Below, piece after piece: positions 33,177 through 41,366 of a stretch of 64,000 nucleotides of DNA (its first letter is position 1; each line of letters starts with the position of its first letter). The stretch lies in the NCBI RefSeq assembly GCF_014650495.1, contig NZ_BMVB01000003.1:152698-216697 (forward strand), given 5' to 3'. Both the position numbers and the translations under genes were made by a program. Source of the stretch: Streptomyces cinnamoneus. Lineage in GTDB: Bacteria > Actinomycetota > Actinomycetes > Streptomycetales > Streptomycetaceae. The notes below the pieces were generated by a model. The model had not been told where the DNA came from. It made no database searches and worked only from the letters and a program-made list of their open reading frames with translations.

Positions 33177-34391
33177 TCAGGAGGCGTGGCCGGGCCAGGG
33201 GACGTCGGTGGCGACCGGCGCCGTGTAGTCGATGCCGGGCACGGAGAATCCGTAGAGGCGTCGGACCTCGGCGCGGAACCAGTCGAGGTCGGCCAGGTCG
33301 GCGATGGTCGCCGTGGTGACGGTCTCCCAGCGCTCGGCGACGGCCGCCTGGACGTCGTCGGTCATTTCGAAGGTGTCCAGACGGATACGACCCTCGTCGT
33401 CCAGGGCGAGCGGGGCGGCGCCGGTGAGCTGGTCCCACAGGGCGGCGAGCTGGTGGATCGGCTGGACGAGGCCGTCTCCGAGGACGCCGCGCAGCAGGCC
33501 GGTGTACAGGGCGATGCCGGGGATCGCGGTGGAGGACTGAGTGACGGCGGCACCGTTGACGGAGGTCACGGCCCGCCCGCCCACCATCTTGTCGAGCCGC
33601 TCGTTCAGGGTGCGGGCGGTGGCCTCCAGGTGGGCCTTGGCCGCGCCGATGGTGCCCTGCCGGTAGATCGCCGCCGTCAGCGACGAGCCGATGTAGGACA
33701 GCGCGGCGGTGGCGAACTTGTCGGCGAGCAGTCCCCGCCCGGCGAGGTGGTCGATCCAGCGTTCCCAGTCCGCGCCGCCCATCACGGCCACGGTCTGCTC
33801 CACGTCGTCGCCCTCGGCCGGCTCAGTCTCCACCTCGCGGACCTCGGGAACACCCTCGTCGTCGAAGACAAGGGTCTTGGTGCGGTTGGCCCGGCCGATC
33901 GGCTTGAGGACCGAGGCGTACGTGGTGCCGGTGGCGGGATCGGTACGCCGGGGCGCGGCCACCGAGTAGATCAGGTAGTCCAGCCGGCCGCCGAAACGCT
34001 GCTCGATGAGGTCGGCGACCTGGTCCTTCATCGAGTCGGAGAACGCGTCGCCGTTGAGGAAGACCATGTCCCGCCCGACAGTGCGGGCGATGTCGGCGGT
34101 GGCGGCGGTGCGGTACCAGCCGGCCGTCGCGGTACGCCGCGCGGTGGGGGCCTTCTCGAAGCACACGCCGATACCGCGGATACCGGCGCGCTTGAGTCCG
34201 GCGAGCGTGGCCGCGAGACCGTATCCGGCAGAGGAACCGACGACCAGCGCCACCGGCCCGTCGCCCTCCGGCACACCGACAGGGTCGGGGCATGCCTGCC
34301 ACATGTCGGCCACCAGCTGTCCGCACCCGGCCGGGTGGGAGTCGAGGAAGAGGAAGCCCCGATTGCGGGGAGTGAGAACGCGCTCGTTCAC
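33177..34391 (-). CDS. fabV: trans-2-enoyl-CoA/ACP reductase (FabV type)
   Basis: GTG 34391 gives 404 aa, close to the usual 395-405 aa. The NADH-binding motif VGSSAGYGLAA is at 51-61 and the catalytic pair Y243-x8-K252 lies in IYRQGTIGAAK. YLIYSVAAPRRTDP and ALSYIGS are also characteristic. The enzyme reduces the trans-2 double bond of enoyl-CoA or enoyl-ACP in fatty acid synthesis and is a triclosan-insensitive alternative to FabI. Ahead of the start there is an AAGGAC site. The region before the gene holds two tandem hairpins (34519-34558). The assignment is secure by motifs. Confidence 0.9.
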   Translation of the reverse strand: MNERVLTPRNRGFLFLDSHPAGCGQLVADMWQACPDPVGVPEGDGPVALVVGSSAGYGLAATLAGLKRAGIRGIGVCFEKAPTARRTATAGWYRTAATADIARTVGRDMVFLNGDAFSDSMKDQVADLIEQRFGGRLDYLIYSVAAPRRTDPATGTTYASVLKPIGRANRTKTLVFDDEGVPEVREVETEPAEGDDVEQTVAVMGGADWERWIDHLAGRGLLADKFATAALSYIGSSLTAAIYRQGTIGAAKAHLEATARTLNERLDKMVGGRAVTSVNGAAVTQSSTAIPGIALYTGLLRGVLGDGLVQPIHQLAALWDQLTGAAPLALDDEGRIRLDTFEMTDDVQAAVAERWETVTTATIADLADLDWFRAEVRRLYGFSVPGIDYTAPVATDVPWPGHAS

Positions 34392-34711
34392 GATGGCAGT
34401 CCTTGGGTCGGCCGGGACGGGAAGGCGGCGGCCAGCCGGGCCACCGCGCCCTGCAAGTCTGCGCCTGCACGCACTCAGGCAGAGGCCCTGCCAGGAACAA
34501 TGATCACGAGCCGGTCTTGGAGTGTTCCCACCACTCCCGGCCGCGCAAGAAGCGGCCGTGACCTGCTCGGTGTTGCCGTGCAGCGCTTCACCCGGACTCT
34601 GCCCTGATCCGCATCCGGCCGGACGATCCGCCCTGCCCGGCCTCAGCGCAGCCTGTCGCCCGGGGCGAGCAGGCTGGTGAGTTCGGCGATCGCGAGGCGT
34701 ACTGGCCTCCC
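34392..34711. other. 320-base intergenic region before fabV
   Basis: No gene is seen. The main structure is the tandem hairpin pair at 34519-34558. The rest is GC-rich without an obvious promoter pattern; the fabV promoter must lie somewhere here or upstream. Confidence 0.4.
34519..34558. terminator. two tandem hairpins
   Basis: GGAGTG/CACTCC with a 7-base loop (34519-34537) is followed directly by CGGCCGC/GCGGCCG with a 7-base loop (34538-34558). They lie between the end of the gene at 34712 and the start of fabV, both on the minus strand. They probably end the upstream transcript, though a leader structure of fabV is possible. Confidence 0.45.
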
Positions 34712-35584
34712 CTATGGCGCGGTGGAGGCACTTGCGGTTGCGCTCGGTTCGGCCGTCGGCGCAGCCTGCGCCTGCTTCTTCTTGGGGCACTCCATCCACC
34801 GGGTCTGGTAATCCATGCGCGGCTTTTTGTTCGCTCTCAGGACCGGGGTGTGGGTCGTCAGGTCGATTTTCTTCACGGTCCTGCTGCGGCCGCCGGACGC
34901 GCCGTGCCAGTAGCTCATCTCCAGGTAGCCGGAGCTCCTCTGGAGCCACGGGGCGGACTGGAGATAGACCCTCTTCCCCTCGGGGATGCTGACGATGTTC
35001 TTCTTCTCGTCGGTCCTGGTGTCGGTCCACTCCGTGGTCTCACCGCGCCGCTGTGCGTGTTCTTCGCCTTCCAGACGGGCTACGGTGACGTCGTCGCCCA
35101 GGAGGCTGATGTCCAGCACGTCCGCGATGGCCGCCGAGATCAAGCCCGAGACGTTCCTTTCGATCGACCGCTCCCGCTTCCTGACCCTCTCCCTCTCCCG
35201 CGACATCGCCTTCGACCTGGCGACGGACTCGTTGACCAGCAGTTCGACACTCCATGCGGGGCCGGTACAGGCGCCGTAGGTGTCCGACACCGCTTTTTGG
35301 CCGAGGTCCACGTACCGGGACCTGTGCGTGATGACGAAACGGCATGTCGCATACCTGGCGTACCCCAGGTGGCGGTTCTCGGACCGCGCCCATTCCCTGT
35401 TGTTCTGCAGGAGCCCGTGGTCGTAGCCGTCCTCCTTTCCCAGGCATTCGGAGATCGCACGGCGGTCGTGGGACGCAGGGGCGGCCGGAGTAGTGAGCAG
35501 GCCCACGAGGCCGATTGTGGCGACACCGGCAACCACGGCATTCCACCGGTTCCGAGGACACATACACCACACGGTGAACCCCAT
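34712..35584 (-). CDS. secreted protein of unknown function
   Basis: Starts at 35584 (MGFTVWCMCPRN) or 35563 (MCPRNRWN) are both possible. The N-terminus RWNAVVAGVATIGLVGLLTTPAAPASHDR is a Sec-type signal. The mature part is basic with a charged helical stretch (SRERERVRKRERSIERNV) and ends in an Ala/Thr/Ser-rich tail (PTAEPSATASASTAP). There are cysteines in ECLGKEDGYDHG, RYATCRFVI, YGACTGP and WMECPKKK. No family was recognised. A large secreted regulator or antimicrobial-like function is possible but unsupported. Confidence 0.55.
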   Translation of the reverse strand: MGFTVWCMCPRNRWNAVVAGVATIGLVGLLTTPAAPASHDRRAISECLGKEDGYDHGLLQNNREWARSENRHLGYARYATCRFVITHRSRYVDLGQKAVSDTYGACTGPAWSVELLVNESVARSKAMSRERERVRKRERSIERNVSGLISAAIADVLDISLLGDDVTVARLEGEEHAQRRGETTEWTDTRTDEKKNIVSIPEGKRVYLQSAPWLQRSSGYLEMSYWHGASGGRSRTVKKIDLTTHTPVLRANKKPRMDYQTRWMECPKKKQAQAAPTAEPSATASASTAP

Positions 35585-35851
35585 TCGTTGAGAGGAATAC
35601 GGAGAAAATCCTGGCCAATCTGGAAAACGATCGGTTGCGTCCCTGGCCACGGCGGCTCACTCTCCCAGCCGGTGCACGACGGGGCCGAAGGCGGTATCCG
35701 GGCGAGGACAACGCAGGCGGCTTCACCTTCGTCCCCGCCGGGACATCAGCCAAATCTGGGCACATGTTTGTCCGGCATGGGGGTACTCAGCAGGCCCCGT
35801 CGTGTCCTCGGCGGGTCGGCGGAAGAACCGTACGAACGGGAGGTGGGCGAA

Positions 35852-36112
35852 ATGGCCCGGGACAAGCGCAAGAAGGCCAGTTCCGATCCCTACGAACGAG
35901 CGCGGAGCGACGAGGAACCCGGGGCGCACTCGGGCCAGGAGAGCCGCCCGCGTGAGCGCTCCGTTCCAGGAACGGCCAGCGCCCGAGAGGGCTACCAGAA
36001 CGAAGGAGGCACCGCACGCGGCGATGCCCTCGGAGGCGTACAGGGACGAGGCCAGGACGCCGGGGGCAAGCGATCCGGCAAGGGCAGGACCGGCAAGGAC
36101 CGGCCGTCATGA
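35852..36112 (+). CDS. small disordered polar protein, first of a coupled pair
   Basis: ATG 35852 has a strong GGAGGTG site and gives 86 aa, nearly all of it Arg/Lys/Glu/Gly/Ser (DKRKKASSDPYERARSDEE, GGKRSGKGRTGKDRPS). It has no hydrophobic core, so it is intrinsically disordered. The stop overlaps the next start (ATGA). Function unknown; a desiccation or nucleic-acid-associated role is a guess. Confidence 0.6.
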   Translation: MARDKRKKASSDPYERARSDEEPGAHSGQESRPRERSVPGTASAREGYQNEGGTARGDALGGVQGRGQDAGGKRSGKGRTGKDRPS

Positions 36113-36324
36113 CCCACCGGCACCGGGGCAGCATCCCCCGCGACATGCAGGACCAGCAGGCGAGTGGCGACCGTAAAGGCGCGCCCCCGAAGACCGGCAA
36201 GAAGGCCGGTGACCGGCGCGGGGCCGGAGCCGCCCCCACCAAAGACGTCGACACGGAGAAATCCCGGCGCCCCGACGACGCGACCGACAAAGCGACCCCG
36301 CCCACGAGCGAGCCGCCCGACTGA
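36109..36324 (+). CDS. small disordered polar protein, second of a coupled pair
   Basis: ATG 36109 lies in the ATGA overlap with the previous gene and gives 71 aa with the same composition (PPKTGKKAGDRRGAGAAPTK, DDATDKATPPTSEPPD). The two genes are therefore translationally coupled and probably act together. Confidence 0.55.
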   Translation: MTHRHRGSIPRDMQDQQASGDRKGAPPKTGKKAGDRRGAGAAPTKDVDTEKSRRPDDATDKATPPTSEPPD

Positions 36325-36328
36325 CGCT

Positions 36329-36658
36329 TCACTGGCCACGGCTAGAGCCGTGGCAGCCGGTCCGTCGGCGTCGGAGGATGCCGCTCGTCGAGCCAGAAGA
36401 GATAAGCGCGGAGGTGCGCGGCCAGCTCACCGTCGAGGTACGTGGCGTAGTCGCGGGCGGCGGCGGCAGTGCCCTGCCCGACTTCTCGTCGTCGGCCTCC
36501 CATGCACCGCGCCGGTCCGCCAGATACTCCCGGATCCGGCCTCGGTCGCGCCACCATTCCCGGACCGCTGCCGGCGTCCAATGCTCGTCGCCGTCACACC
36601 CGTAGCCGGAGAGGCACTCCGCCTCGGCGGCGTCGGTCAACTGCCGGAGCTCCTCCAC
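36329..36658 (-). pseudogene. hypothetical protein, probably frameshifted
   Basis: The first half, read from 36658 (MEELRQLTDAAEAECLSGYG, HWTPAAVREWWRDRGRIREYL), is a normal acidic protein. The second half in that frame turns into low-quality text (SGRALPPPPATTPRTSTVSW). In the other frame a natural continuation appears: ARDYATYLDGELAAHLRAYLFWLDERHP. This suggests a one-base change near 36460-36480 in a G/C-rich repeat region. Family unknown. A sequencing error cannot be excluded. Confidence 0.5.
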
Positions 36659-36708
36659 ACTACGGGGCTGGCGGTAGACAGGTAGCCAGGACCCGGAAGG
36701 AAACGGAC

Positions 36709-36771
36709 ATGGGCGGCAGCGATGCGATCCGGGTTCCGGTTACGGGCAGGCGCCGCCGCAGCCCGTGGTGA
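36709..36771 (+). CDS. possible 20-residue peptide
   Basis: ATG 36709 is eight bases from GGAAGG and codes for MGGSDAIRVPVTGRRRRSPW. It lies alone between the frameshifted gene and the membrane protein gene. There is no independent support; it is listed because of the ribosome site only. Confidence 0.2.
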   Translation: MGGSDAIRVPVTGRRRRSPW

Positions 36772-36850
36772 ACGCCTTCCGGGTACCCGGGCCGGGCGCG
36801 CCAAGGCGTCCGGTCGGTGCCGCTCACCGGAATGTCTGGTTCAGGCCCCT

Positions 36851-37387
36851 ATGTTGGGTCGGGTGACCAGTTCTCCGGCTCCGACGGGGCACCGCGTGCA
36901 CAAGGAGCGGCTCGACCCCGGCCGGACGGACTACGCGGGTGCGGTCTACGGCTCCCTGCTCGCGGCCTCCGTCGTGGCCACCGCCGGTACCGCCGGCGAC
37001 TTCCCGCGGCTCCAGTTGCTCGCACTGCTGCTGGTCACGGGCGTGGTCTTCTGGGTGGCGCACGTGTACGCGCAGATCGCCGGCGAACGGGTCGTCGGCC
37101 GGCCGATCGACCGCCGGGAGTTGCGGCGGGTGGCCCGGCACGAGTGGTCCATCGCGGAGGCCGCGGTGCTGCCTGCGGTGGCGGTGGCGCTCAGCCCGGT
37201 ACTCGGCCTCGATCCGTCCGGCACGGCCTGGCTGGCGCTGGCCGTCGCGGTGGCCCAGCAGGTTGCCTGGGCGACCCTCGGTGCGATCCGGGCGGGCGCG
37301 TCCCACCGGATGGCGGTGGGCGAGGGCGTCGTCAATCTGCTGCTCGGCCTGGTCATCGTGGCCGCCAAAGCCGCGCTGGGGCACTGA
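36851..37387 (+). CDS. four-helix membrane protein
   Basis: Starts at ATG 36851 or GTG 36863 give about 175 aa. Four hydrophobic stretches are visible: AGAVYGSLLAASVVATAG, LLALLLVTGVVFWVAHVYA, AAVLPAVAVALSPVLGLD with AWLALAVAVAQQVAWATLG, and VVNLLLGLVIVAAKAALGH. A conserved-looking arginine loop (GRPIDRRELRRVARHEW) lies between the second and third. The ribosome site is weak. Family not recognised; a transport or stress function is possible. Confidence 0.65.
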   Translation: MLGRVTSSPAPTGHRVHKERLDPGRTDYAGAVYGSLLAASVVATAGTAGDFPRLQLLALLLVTGVVFWVAHVYAQIAGERVVGRPIDRRELRRVARHEWSIAEAAVLPAVAVALSPVLGLDPSGTAWLALAVAVAQQVAWATLGAIRAGASHRMAVGEGVVNLLLGLVIVAAKAALGH

Positions 37388-37484
37388 CCCTCCCGGCGCA
37401 GGGAAGGAGACGGGGTGCCCGTGTGGGCCGTACCCGGCCTGTTGCGCCACAGCGAGAATGCCGAGGGGGGCAGCGGACCCAGAT

Positions 37485-38180
37485 CTACCAGGGCACGACC
37501 TTCCCCTCGTAATCAAGGAAGTGGAGGCCAGGCTCCCCCTGGTGGCGCTCGATCGTCTCCGCCACACCGGGAACGCTCTCCTCCACACTGAGGTCGGCGT
37601 CGGGTCCGCCGAGTTCGGTGCGGACCCAACCCGGGTCCATGAGCAGCAGCGTCCGCGTGTCCTCGGCGTGGCGGGCGGCGTAGCTGCGCATCAACTGGTT
37701 CAGCGCGGACTTGCTGGCTCGGTACAGGTCCTGCCCGCCTTCGGTGTTCAGAGCGATGCTTCCCTGGTCGGAGGACATGACGCCGATGGTCCCGGTCGGC
37801 GCGACCAGCGGGCCGAGGGACTCCACGACGCGCATCGGGCTGAGTGCGTTGGTGATCATGACTTCGGTGAACATGTCCGTCGGGACTTCACCGATCGGGA
37901 CATCGCCGCGCGCGATGGCAGCGTTGACGAAGAGCAGGTCGAGAGTGCGCCGTGCCAGTCGGTCGCCCAGTGCCGAGATCTGCACCGGCTCGGTCATCTC
38001 CAGCGACTCGACGGTCAGCCGCCCTCCGGATGCGTCGGCCAGGTCGTGGAGACCGGTGCGCCGACTCCTGCGGACCGTGCCGATGACGTCCCAGCCGCGG
38101 CGGAGGAACTCGGCGGCGAGCCCGAGACCCAAGGCCCGTGAGGCCCCGATGATGACGGCGGTCTTGCGGGTGTCGTTCAT
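37485..38180 (-). CDS. short-chain dehydrogenase/reductase
   Basis: The 231-aa protein has the NAD(P)-binding motif GASRALGLG (residues 12-20), VNAAIARGDVP (the NAG-like region), MSSDQGSI (catalytic Ser) and YRASK (catalytic Tyr and Lys). ATG 38180 follows GAGAGGG. It is divergent from a LysR regulator. The substrate is unknown. Confidence 0.88.
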   Translation of the reverse strand: MNDTRKTAVIIGASRALGLGLAAEFLRRGWDVIGTVRRSRRTGLHDLADASGGRLTVESLEMTEPVQISALGDRLARRTLDLLFVNAAIARGDVPIGEVPTDMFTEVMITNALSPMRVVESLGPLVAPTGTIGVMSSDQGSIALNTEGGQDLYRASKSALNQLMRSYAARHAEDTRTLLLMDPGWVRTELGGPDADLSVEESVPGVAETIERHQGEPGLHFLDYEGKVVPW

Positions 38181-38406
38181 GTGATCCCTCTCATGGAAAA
38201 AACGTCAGGACTGTCGCGAAGCGTCGTTCACGGCCGTCGTCGCAGGAAGGCTCGATGGAGTCGCGCACGATGACCTTGATGTCTGCATCGCAGGACGGGG
38301 CGCTTTCCAGCCGGAGAGCACGGGAATTGCGGGAATTGACCGGCGATGTCGACCGTCGGAGTGATGGTGGCGATCACGCTGCAAGTCTCCGAGTGGTTCG
38401 GTCAGG

Positions 38407-38426
38407 GGTCCAATACCCTTCGGACC
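38407..38426. promoter_or_regulatory. GGTCC-N10-GGACC inverted repeat in the SDR/LysR region
   Basis: The dyad lies 20 bases before the LysR start and could be its operator or overlap its -10 region. It is not a canonical T-N11-A LysR box. Tentative. Confidence 0.35.
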
Positions 38427-38445
38427 GCATTGATACCGTTACGGC

Positions 38446-39321
38446 ATGGATCTGGACCTGCGAAAGCTCCGCTATTTCGTCGCGGTGGCCGAGCATCGGC
38501 ACTTCGGCCGGGCGGCACAGGCGCTGTTCATCGCGCAACCGGTCCTCAGCCGCCAGATCCGCGCGTTCGAGCAGGAGCTCGGATGCCAGCTGTTCACGCG
38601 GTCCACGCGCAGCGTCGAGCTGACCCCCGCCGGAAAGCAGCTGTATGACGAGGCGTCAAGAATCACCACGGTGGTGGACGTGGCGCTGCGGCGCGTGCAC
38701 GAGGCACAGCGAGGCGAACAACGGCTCGTCGTCGCCTTCTCGCCCGGCCTGCACGTGTCGCACGCGATCCGGGCGTTCACGGTGAGCCATCCGAAGGTCG
38801 AGATCGATGTGGTTCCGCTGCGCTGGTGGGAACGGGACGCGCCGCTGCGCGATGGCCGCGCGCACGTGGGATACCTCCGACGCCCCTTCGACGACTCGGG
38901 GCTGCACACCGTCCCCATCGGTCACGAGACCAAGGTCGCGTGCCTGCCGGTGACGCATCCGCTGGCCGGCTGCCACGCCCTCACGTCGGCCGATCTCGAC
39001 GGTGAGCCGATCCTCGACCGAGGGGCGCGGCGGACGTCCTCGTTGGAGGAGAAGTTCGAGCTCATCGCCTCCGGGCAGGGCATCGCGCTCGTCCCGGTCA
39101 GCATCGCGGGCTCGTACTCCCGCCCCGATCTCGTCTACCGGACGGTCACCGACGCCCCGCCCATCGAAACCTGCCTGGCGGTGCCGGAGAGCAGCTGCGC
39201 GGGTCCCGTAGCGGACTTCCTGGACATCGCCACCGCAACGCTGCGCCGGCACTCCGGCGATTCGGAGAGGGCGGAGAAGCTCGGAGCCGCGAGCCTGGCG
39301 CCCGCGCCGTCCTCGGACTGA
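38446..39321 (+). CDS. LysR family regulator (SDR-linked)
   Basis: The 291-aa protein has the HTH FGRAAQALFIAQPVLSRQIRAFEQELG at the N-terminus and an effector domain with LVVAFSPGLHVSHAIRAF. It lies divergently from the SDR gene, the likely target. ATG 38446 has no clear ribosome site. The C-terminal tail (SGDSERAEKLGAASLAPAPSSD) is longer than usual. Confidence 0.9.
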   Translation: MDLDLRKLRYFVAVAEHRHFGRAAQALFIAQPVLSRQIRAFEQELGCQLFTRSTRSVELTPAGKQLYDEASRITTVVDVALRRVHEAQRGEQRLVVAFSPGLHVSHAIRAFTVSHPKVEIDVVPLRWWERDAPLRDGRAHVGYLRRPFDDSGLHTVPIGHETKVACLPVTHPLAGCHALTSADLDGEPILDRGARRTSSLEEKFELIASGQGIALVPVSIAGSYSRPDLVYRTVTDAPPIETCLAVPESSCAGPVADFLDIATATLRRHSGDSERAEKLGAASLAPAPSSD

Positions 39322-39476
39322 CGGGGAGTCGTACTCCGCGAACGCCTCGGCCCTGGTGATGGGCGAGGAGCCCGCGCATGCAGCTCACCAGAGGAAGGAG
39401 GTGACCGACCGGCTACTGCACGGCAGCCACCGTGATCACCATTAAGATCTTTCACTTGTCCACCAGGGGGAGAAAC

Positions 39477-39917
39477 ATGCGCAAGATCATCATGGGTGCG
39501 GCTCTGGCCCTGACCGCGACTCTGCTGACGGGATGCGGCAGCGACGACAGCTCGGCGACCGCCGATAAGCCCGCTACGTCCGCGCAACCGAAGGCGAAGC
39601 CAGAAGGCGGGAGCGGCGAGGTCAAGCACGAGGTCACCCTGGAAGTCCTCGGCACCGGCACGTCGTCGGTTTACTACAACCTGGAAACCAACAAGATGGA
39701 GCAGGTGCAGTTGCCCTGGAAGAAGACCTCGACCATCACCTTGACAACGGACGCCGAGAAGAAGGCCGGCCACGTGGTGTCCGTCGTTCCCGGCTCGGTA
39801 CCCGGCCCCGACGGCATGCTGCACGCAGCGCCCTGCGTCATCACCGTCGACGGGAAGAAGGTGGCGGACAATCAGGGCGGCAAGTCCGACAAGATGTGCG
39901 AGTACACGCTGAAGTGA
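39477..39917 (+). CDS. MmpS-like lipoprotein
   Basis: ATG 39477 gives 146 aa. The signal ends in the lipobox LLTG-C20. The mature part has KHEVTLEVLGTGTSSVYYN, QVQLPWKKTSTI, GMLHAAPCVITVDGKKV and KMCEYTLK, the pattern of the MmpS/MmpS-like accessory family (beta fold with a conserved cysteine pair). It is anchored outside the membrane; MmpS partners are normally RND transporters, but none is adjacent here. Confidence 0.7.
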   Translation: MRKIIMGAALALTATLLTGCGSDDSSATADKPATSAQPKAKPEGGSGEVKHEVTLEVLGTGTSSVYYNLETNKMEQVQLPWKKTSTITLTTDAEKKAGHVVSVVPGSVPGPDGMLHAAPCVITVDGKKVADNQGGKSDKMCEYTLK

Positions 39918-40046
39918 GGGTTCCGGGGAACCGATTCTCCGGACGCGCGCCCCTGGCCGGAGCTGGTTTGCAATCCGGCCGCGTCGAGTCGGCGAGGCAG
40001 TTGACTGCCGCGAAGCCGGACGGGACAGAGTCCCCTCGGACCCGCC

Positions 40047-40523
40047 CTAGGGACGTCGCCGGGTGACCAACGCGATGACCGTGCCGATCCCCATGAACAA
40101 CAGCCCGATCCCACCGAAGATCAGCGGCGCCAGCCACAGCGAGATGAACCCCTTGATCCGCGCGTCCTCCGGGGAATCCGGGCGGTAGAGCACCTCGACA
40201 TGCTCACCCACCTCGTACGACGGTGGATTGGAACCCGCAGAGTCCCGGAACTTCCTCGGCGTGCCATCCGCCGACGTGAACTCGACCACCGGGTACGCCA
40301 CAGACTGGTCGTCGACCCGTACCTTGCGGGATCCGCCGCCGTGATCTTCTCGCCAGTCCAGGGCCACCACTGTGCCCTGGGCCCTTTCCGCATCCGTCAG
40401 GAAGGAAACCGACACCCCGGCAAGGACCAGCCCGACGACCAAGGACAACGCCCCCATTGCGGTCATCCCGAACGTGAGCCACCGGCGGGCACCCCGCCCA
40501 CGCGCCTGAAACTGGATCTGCAC
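40047..40523 (-). CDS. DUF3592 membrane protein
   Basis: GTG 40523, after GAAAGGGA, gives 158 aa. Two membrane helices (LTFGMTAMGALSLVVGLVLA and LAPLIFGGIGLLFMGIGTVI) flank a soluble part with the DUF3592 features TVVALDWRE, YPVVEFTSADGT and VEVLYRPDSPEDARI. The family is common in actinobacteria with unknown role. It is convergent with the MmpS-like gene. Confidence 0.8.
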   Translation of the reverse strand: MQIQFQARGRGARRWLTFGMTAMGALSLVVGLVLAGVSVSFLTDAERAQGTVVALDWREDHGGGSRKVRVDDQSVAYPVVEFTSADGTPRKFRDSAGSNPPSYEVGEHVEVLYRPDSPEDARIKGFISLWLAPLIFGGIGLLFMGIGTVIALVTRRRP

Positions 40524-40673
40524 GACGTCCCTTTCACTACGGACAAGCGAGGGGGACGCTATCCCAGGCTCTCGGTCGCCATGCTCCCGCCCCGGACGGT
40601 CCGGCACCGGGCCGCCGGGGACCGGCCGACACATCAGGGTTCCGGTCGCCGAGACCGCCGCCCAGGGGTGCCA

Positions 40674-41366
40674 TCAGCGCGGCAGCGTGACGAGCCCCAT
40701 CTCATAGGCGGTGATCACGAGCTGGACCCGGTCCCGGGCGCCCAGTTTGGTGAGCAGCCGTGACACGTGCGATTTGGCGGTGGCCACGGTGATGAAGAGG
40801 TCCTCTGCGATCTCGGTGTTTGACCTGCCGCGTCCGACCAAGGTCAGCACTTCCCGTTCCCGCTCGGTAATGCCCTCGACTGGCCGTGGAGAGCGCTCCG
40901 GGGCCACTTCGGGGCGCCCGACGAAGTCCGCGATCAGACGGCGGGTCACGCCCGGCGCGATCAGGGCGTCGCCGGCGGCGACCACGCGGACCGCCGCGAG
41001 GATGTCGTCCAGCGCCATGTCCTTGACCACGAAGCCGCTCGCGCCCGCCCGGAGCGCGCCGTACACGTGCTCGTCCTCGTCGAAGGTGGTCAGGACGAGG
41101 ACGCGGGTCGTCACCGGAGACGGCGTCGTCGGAAACGTTGTCGCCCGACCAGCTGTGATCAGGCGGGTGGCCTCGATCCCGTCCATGCCGGGCATCCGGA
41201 TGTCCATCACCACGACGTCGGGGCGGAGCTCGCCGACGAGCCGGACCGCTTCGGTGCCGGTGGCGGCCTCACCGACGACGTCCAGATCGGGGTGGTCGGC
41301 CATGATCACGCGCAGGCCGGACCGTACCAGCGGCTGGTCGTCGGCGAGCAGGATGCGGATGGTCAT
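40674..41366 (-). CDS. NarL/FixJ-type response regulator
   Basis: The 230-aa protein has a receiver domain (LLADDQPLVRSGL, VVVMDIRMPGMDG with the phosphorylation Asp, TTFDEDEHVYGAL, VKD) and a LuxR HTH (ITEREREVLTLVGRGRSNTEIAEDLFITVATAKSHV, quoted in part as EREREVLTLVGRGRSNTE). ATG 41366 overlaps the kinase stop (ATGA), so the pair is translationally coupled. It probably controls the downstream ABC transporter or its own locus. Confidence 0.93.
   Translation of the reverse strand: MTIRILLADDQPLVRSGLRVIMADHPDLDVVGEAATGTEAVRLVGELRPDVVVMDIRMPGMDGIEATRLITAGRATTFPTTPSPVTTRVLVLTTFDEDEHVYGALRAGASGFVVKDMALDDILAAVRVVAAGDALIAPGVTRRLIADFVGRPEVAPERSPRPVEGITEREREVLTLVGRGRSNTEIAEDLFITVATAKSHVSRLLTKLGARDRVQLVITAYEMGLVTLPR

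Noticed and set aside
33177..34391. A possible loss of the catalytic lysine in FabV, based on the LYTGLLRGVLGDG segment
   Set aside because: That is not the catalytic site; the Y-x8-K motif is intact as Y243...K252 in IYRQGTIGAAK.
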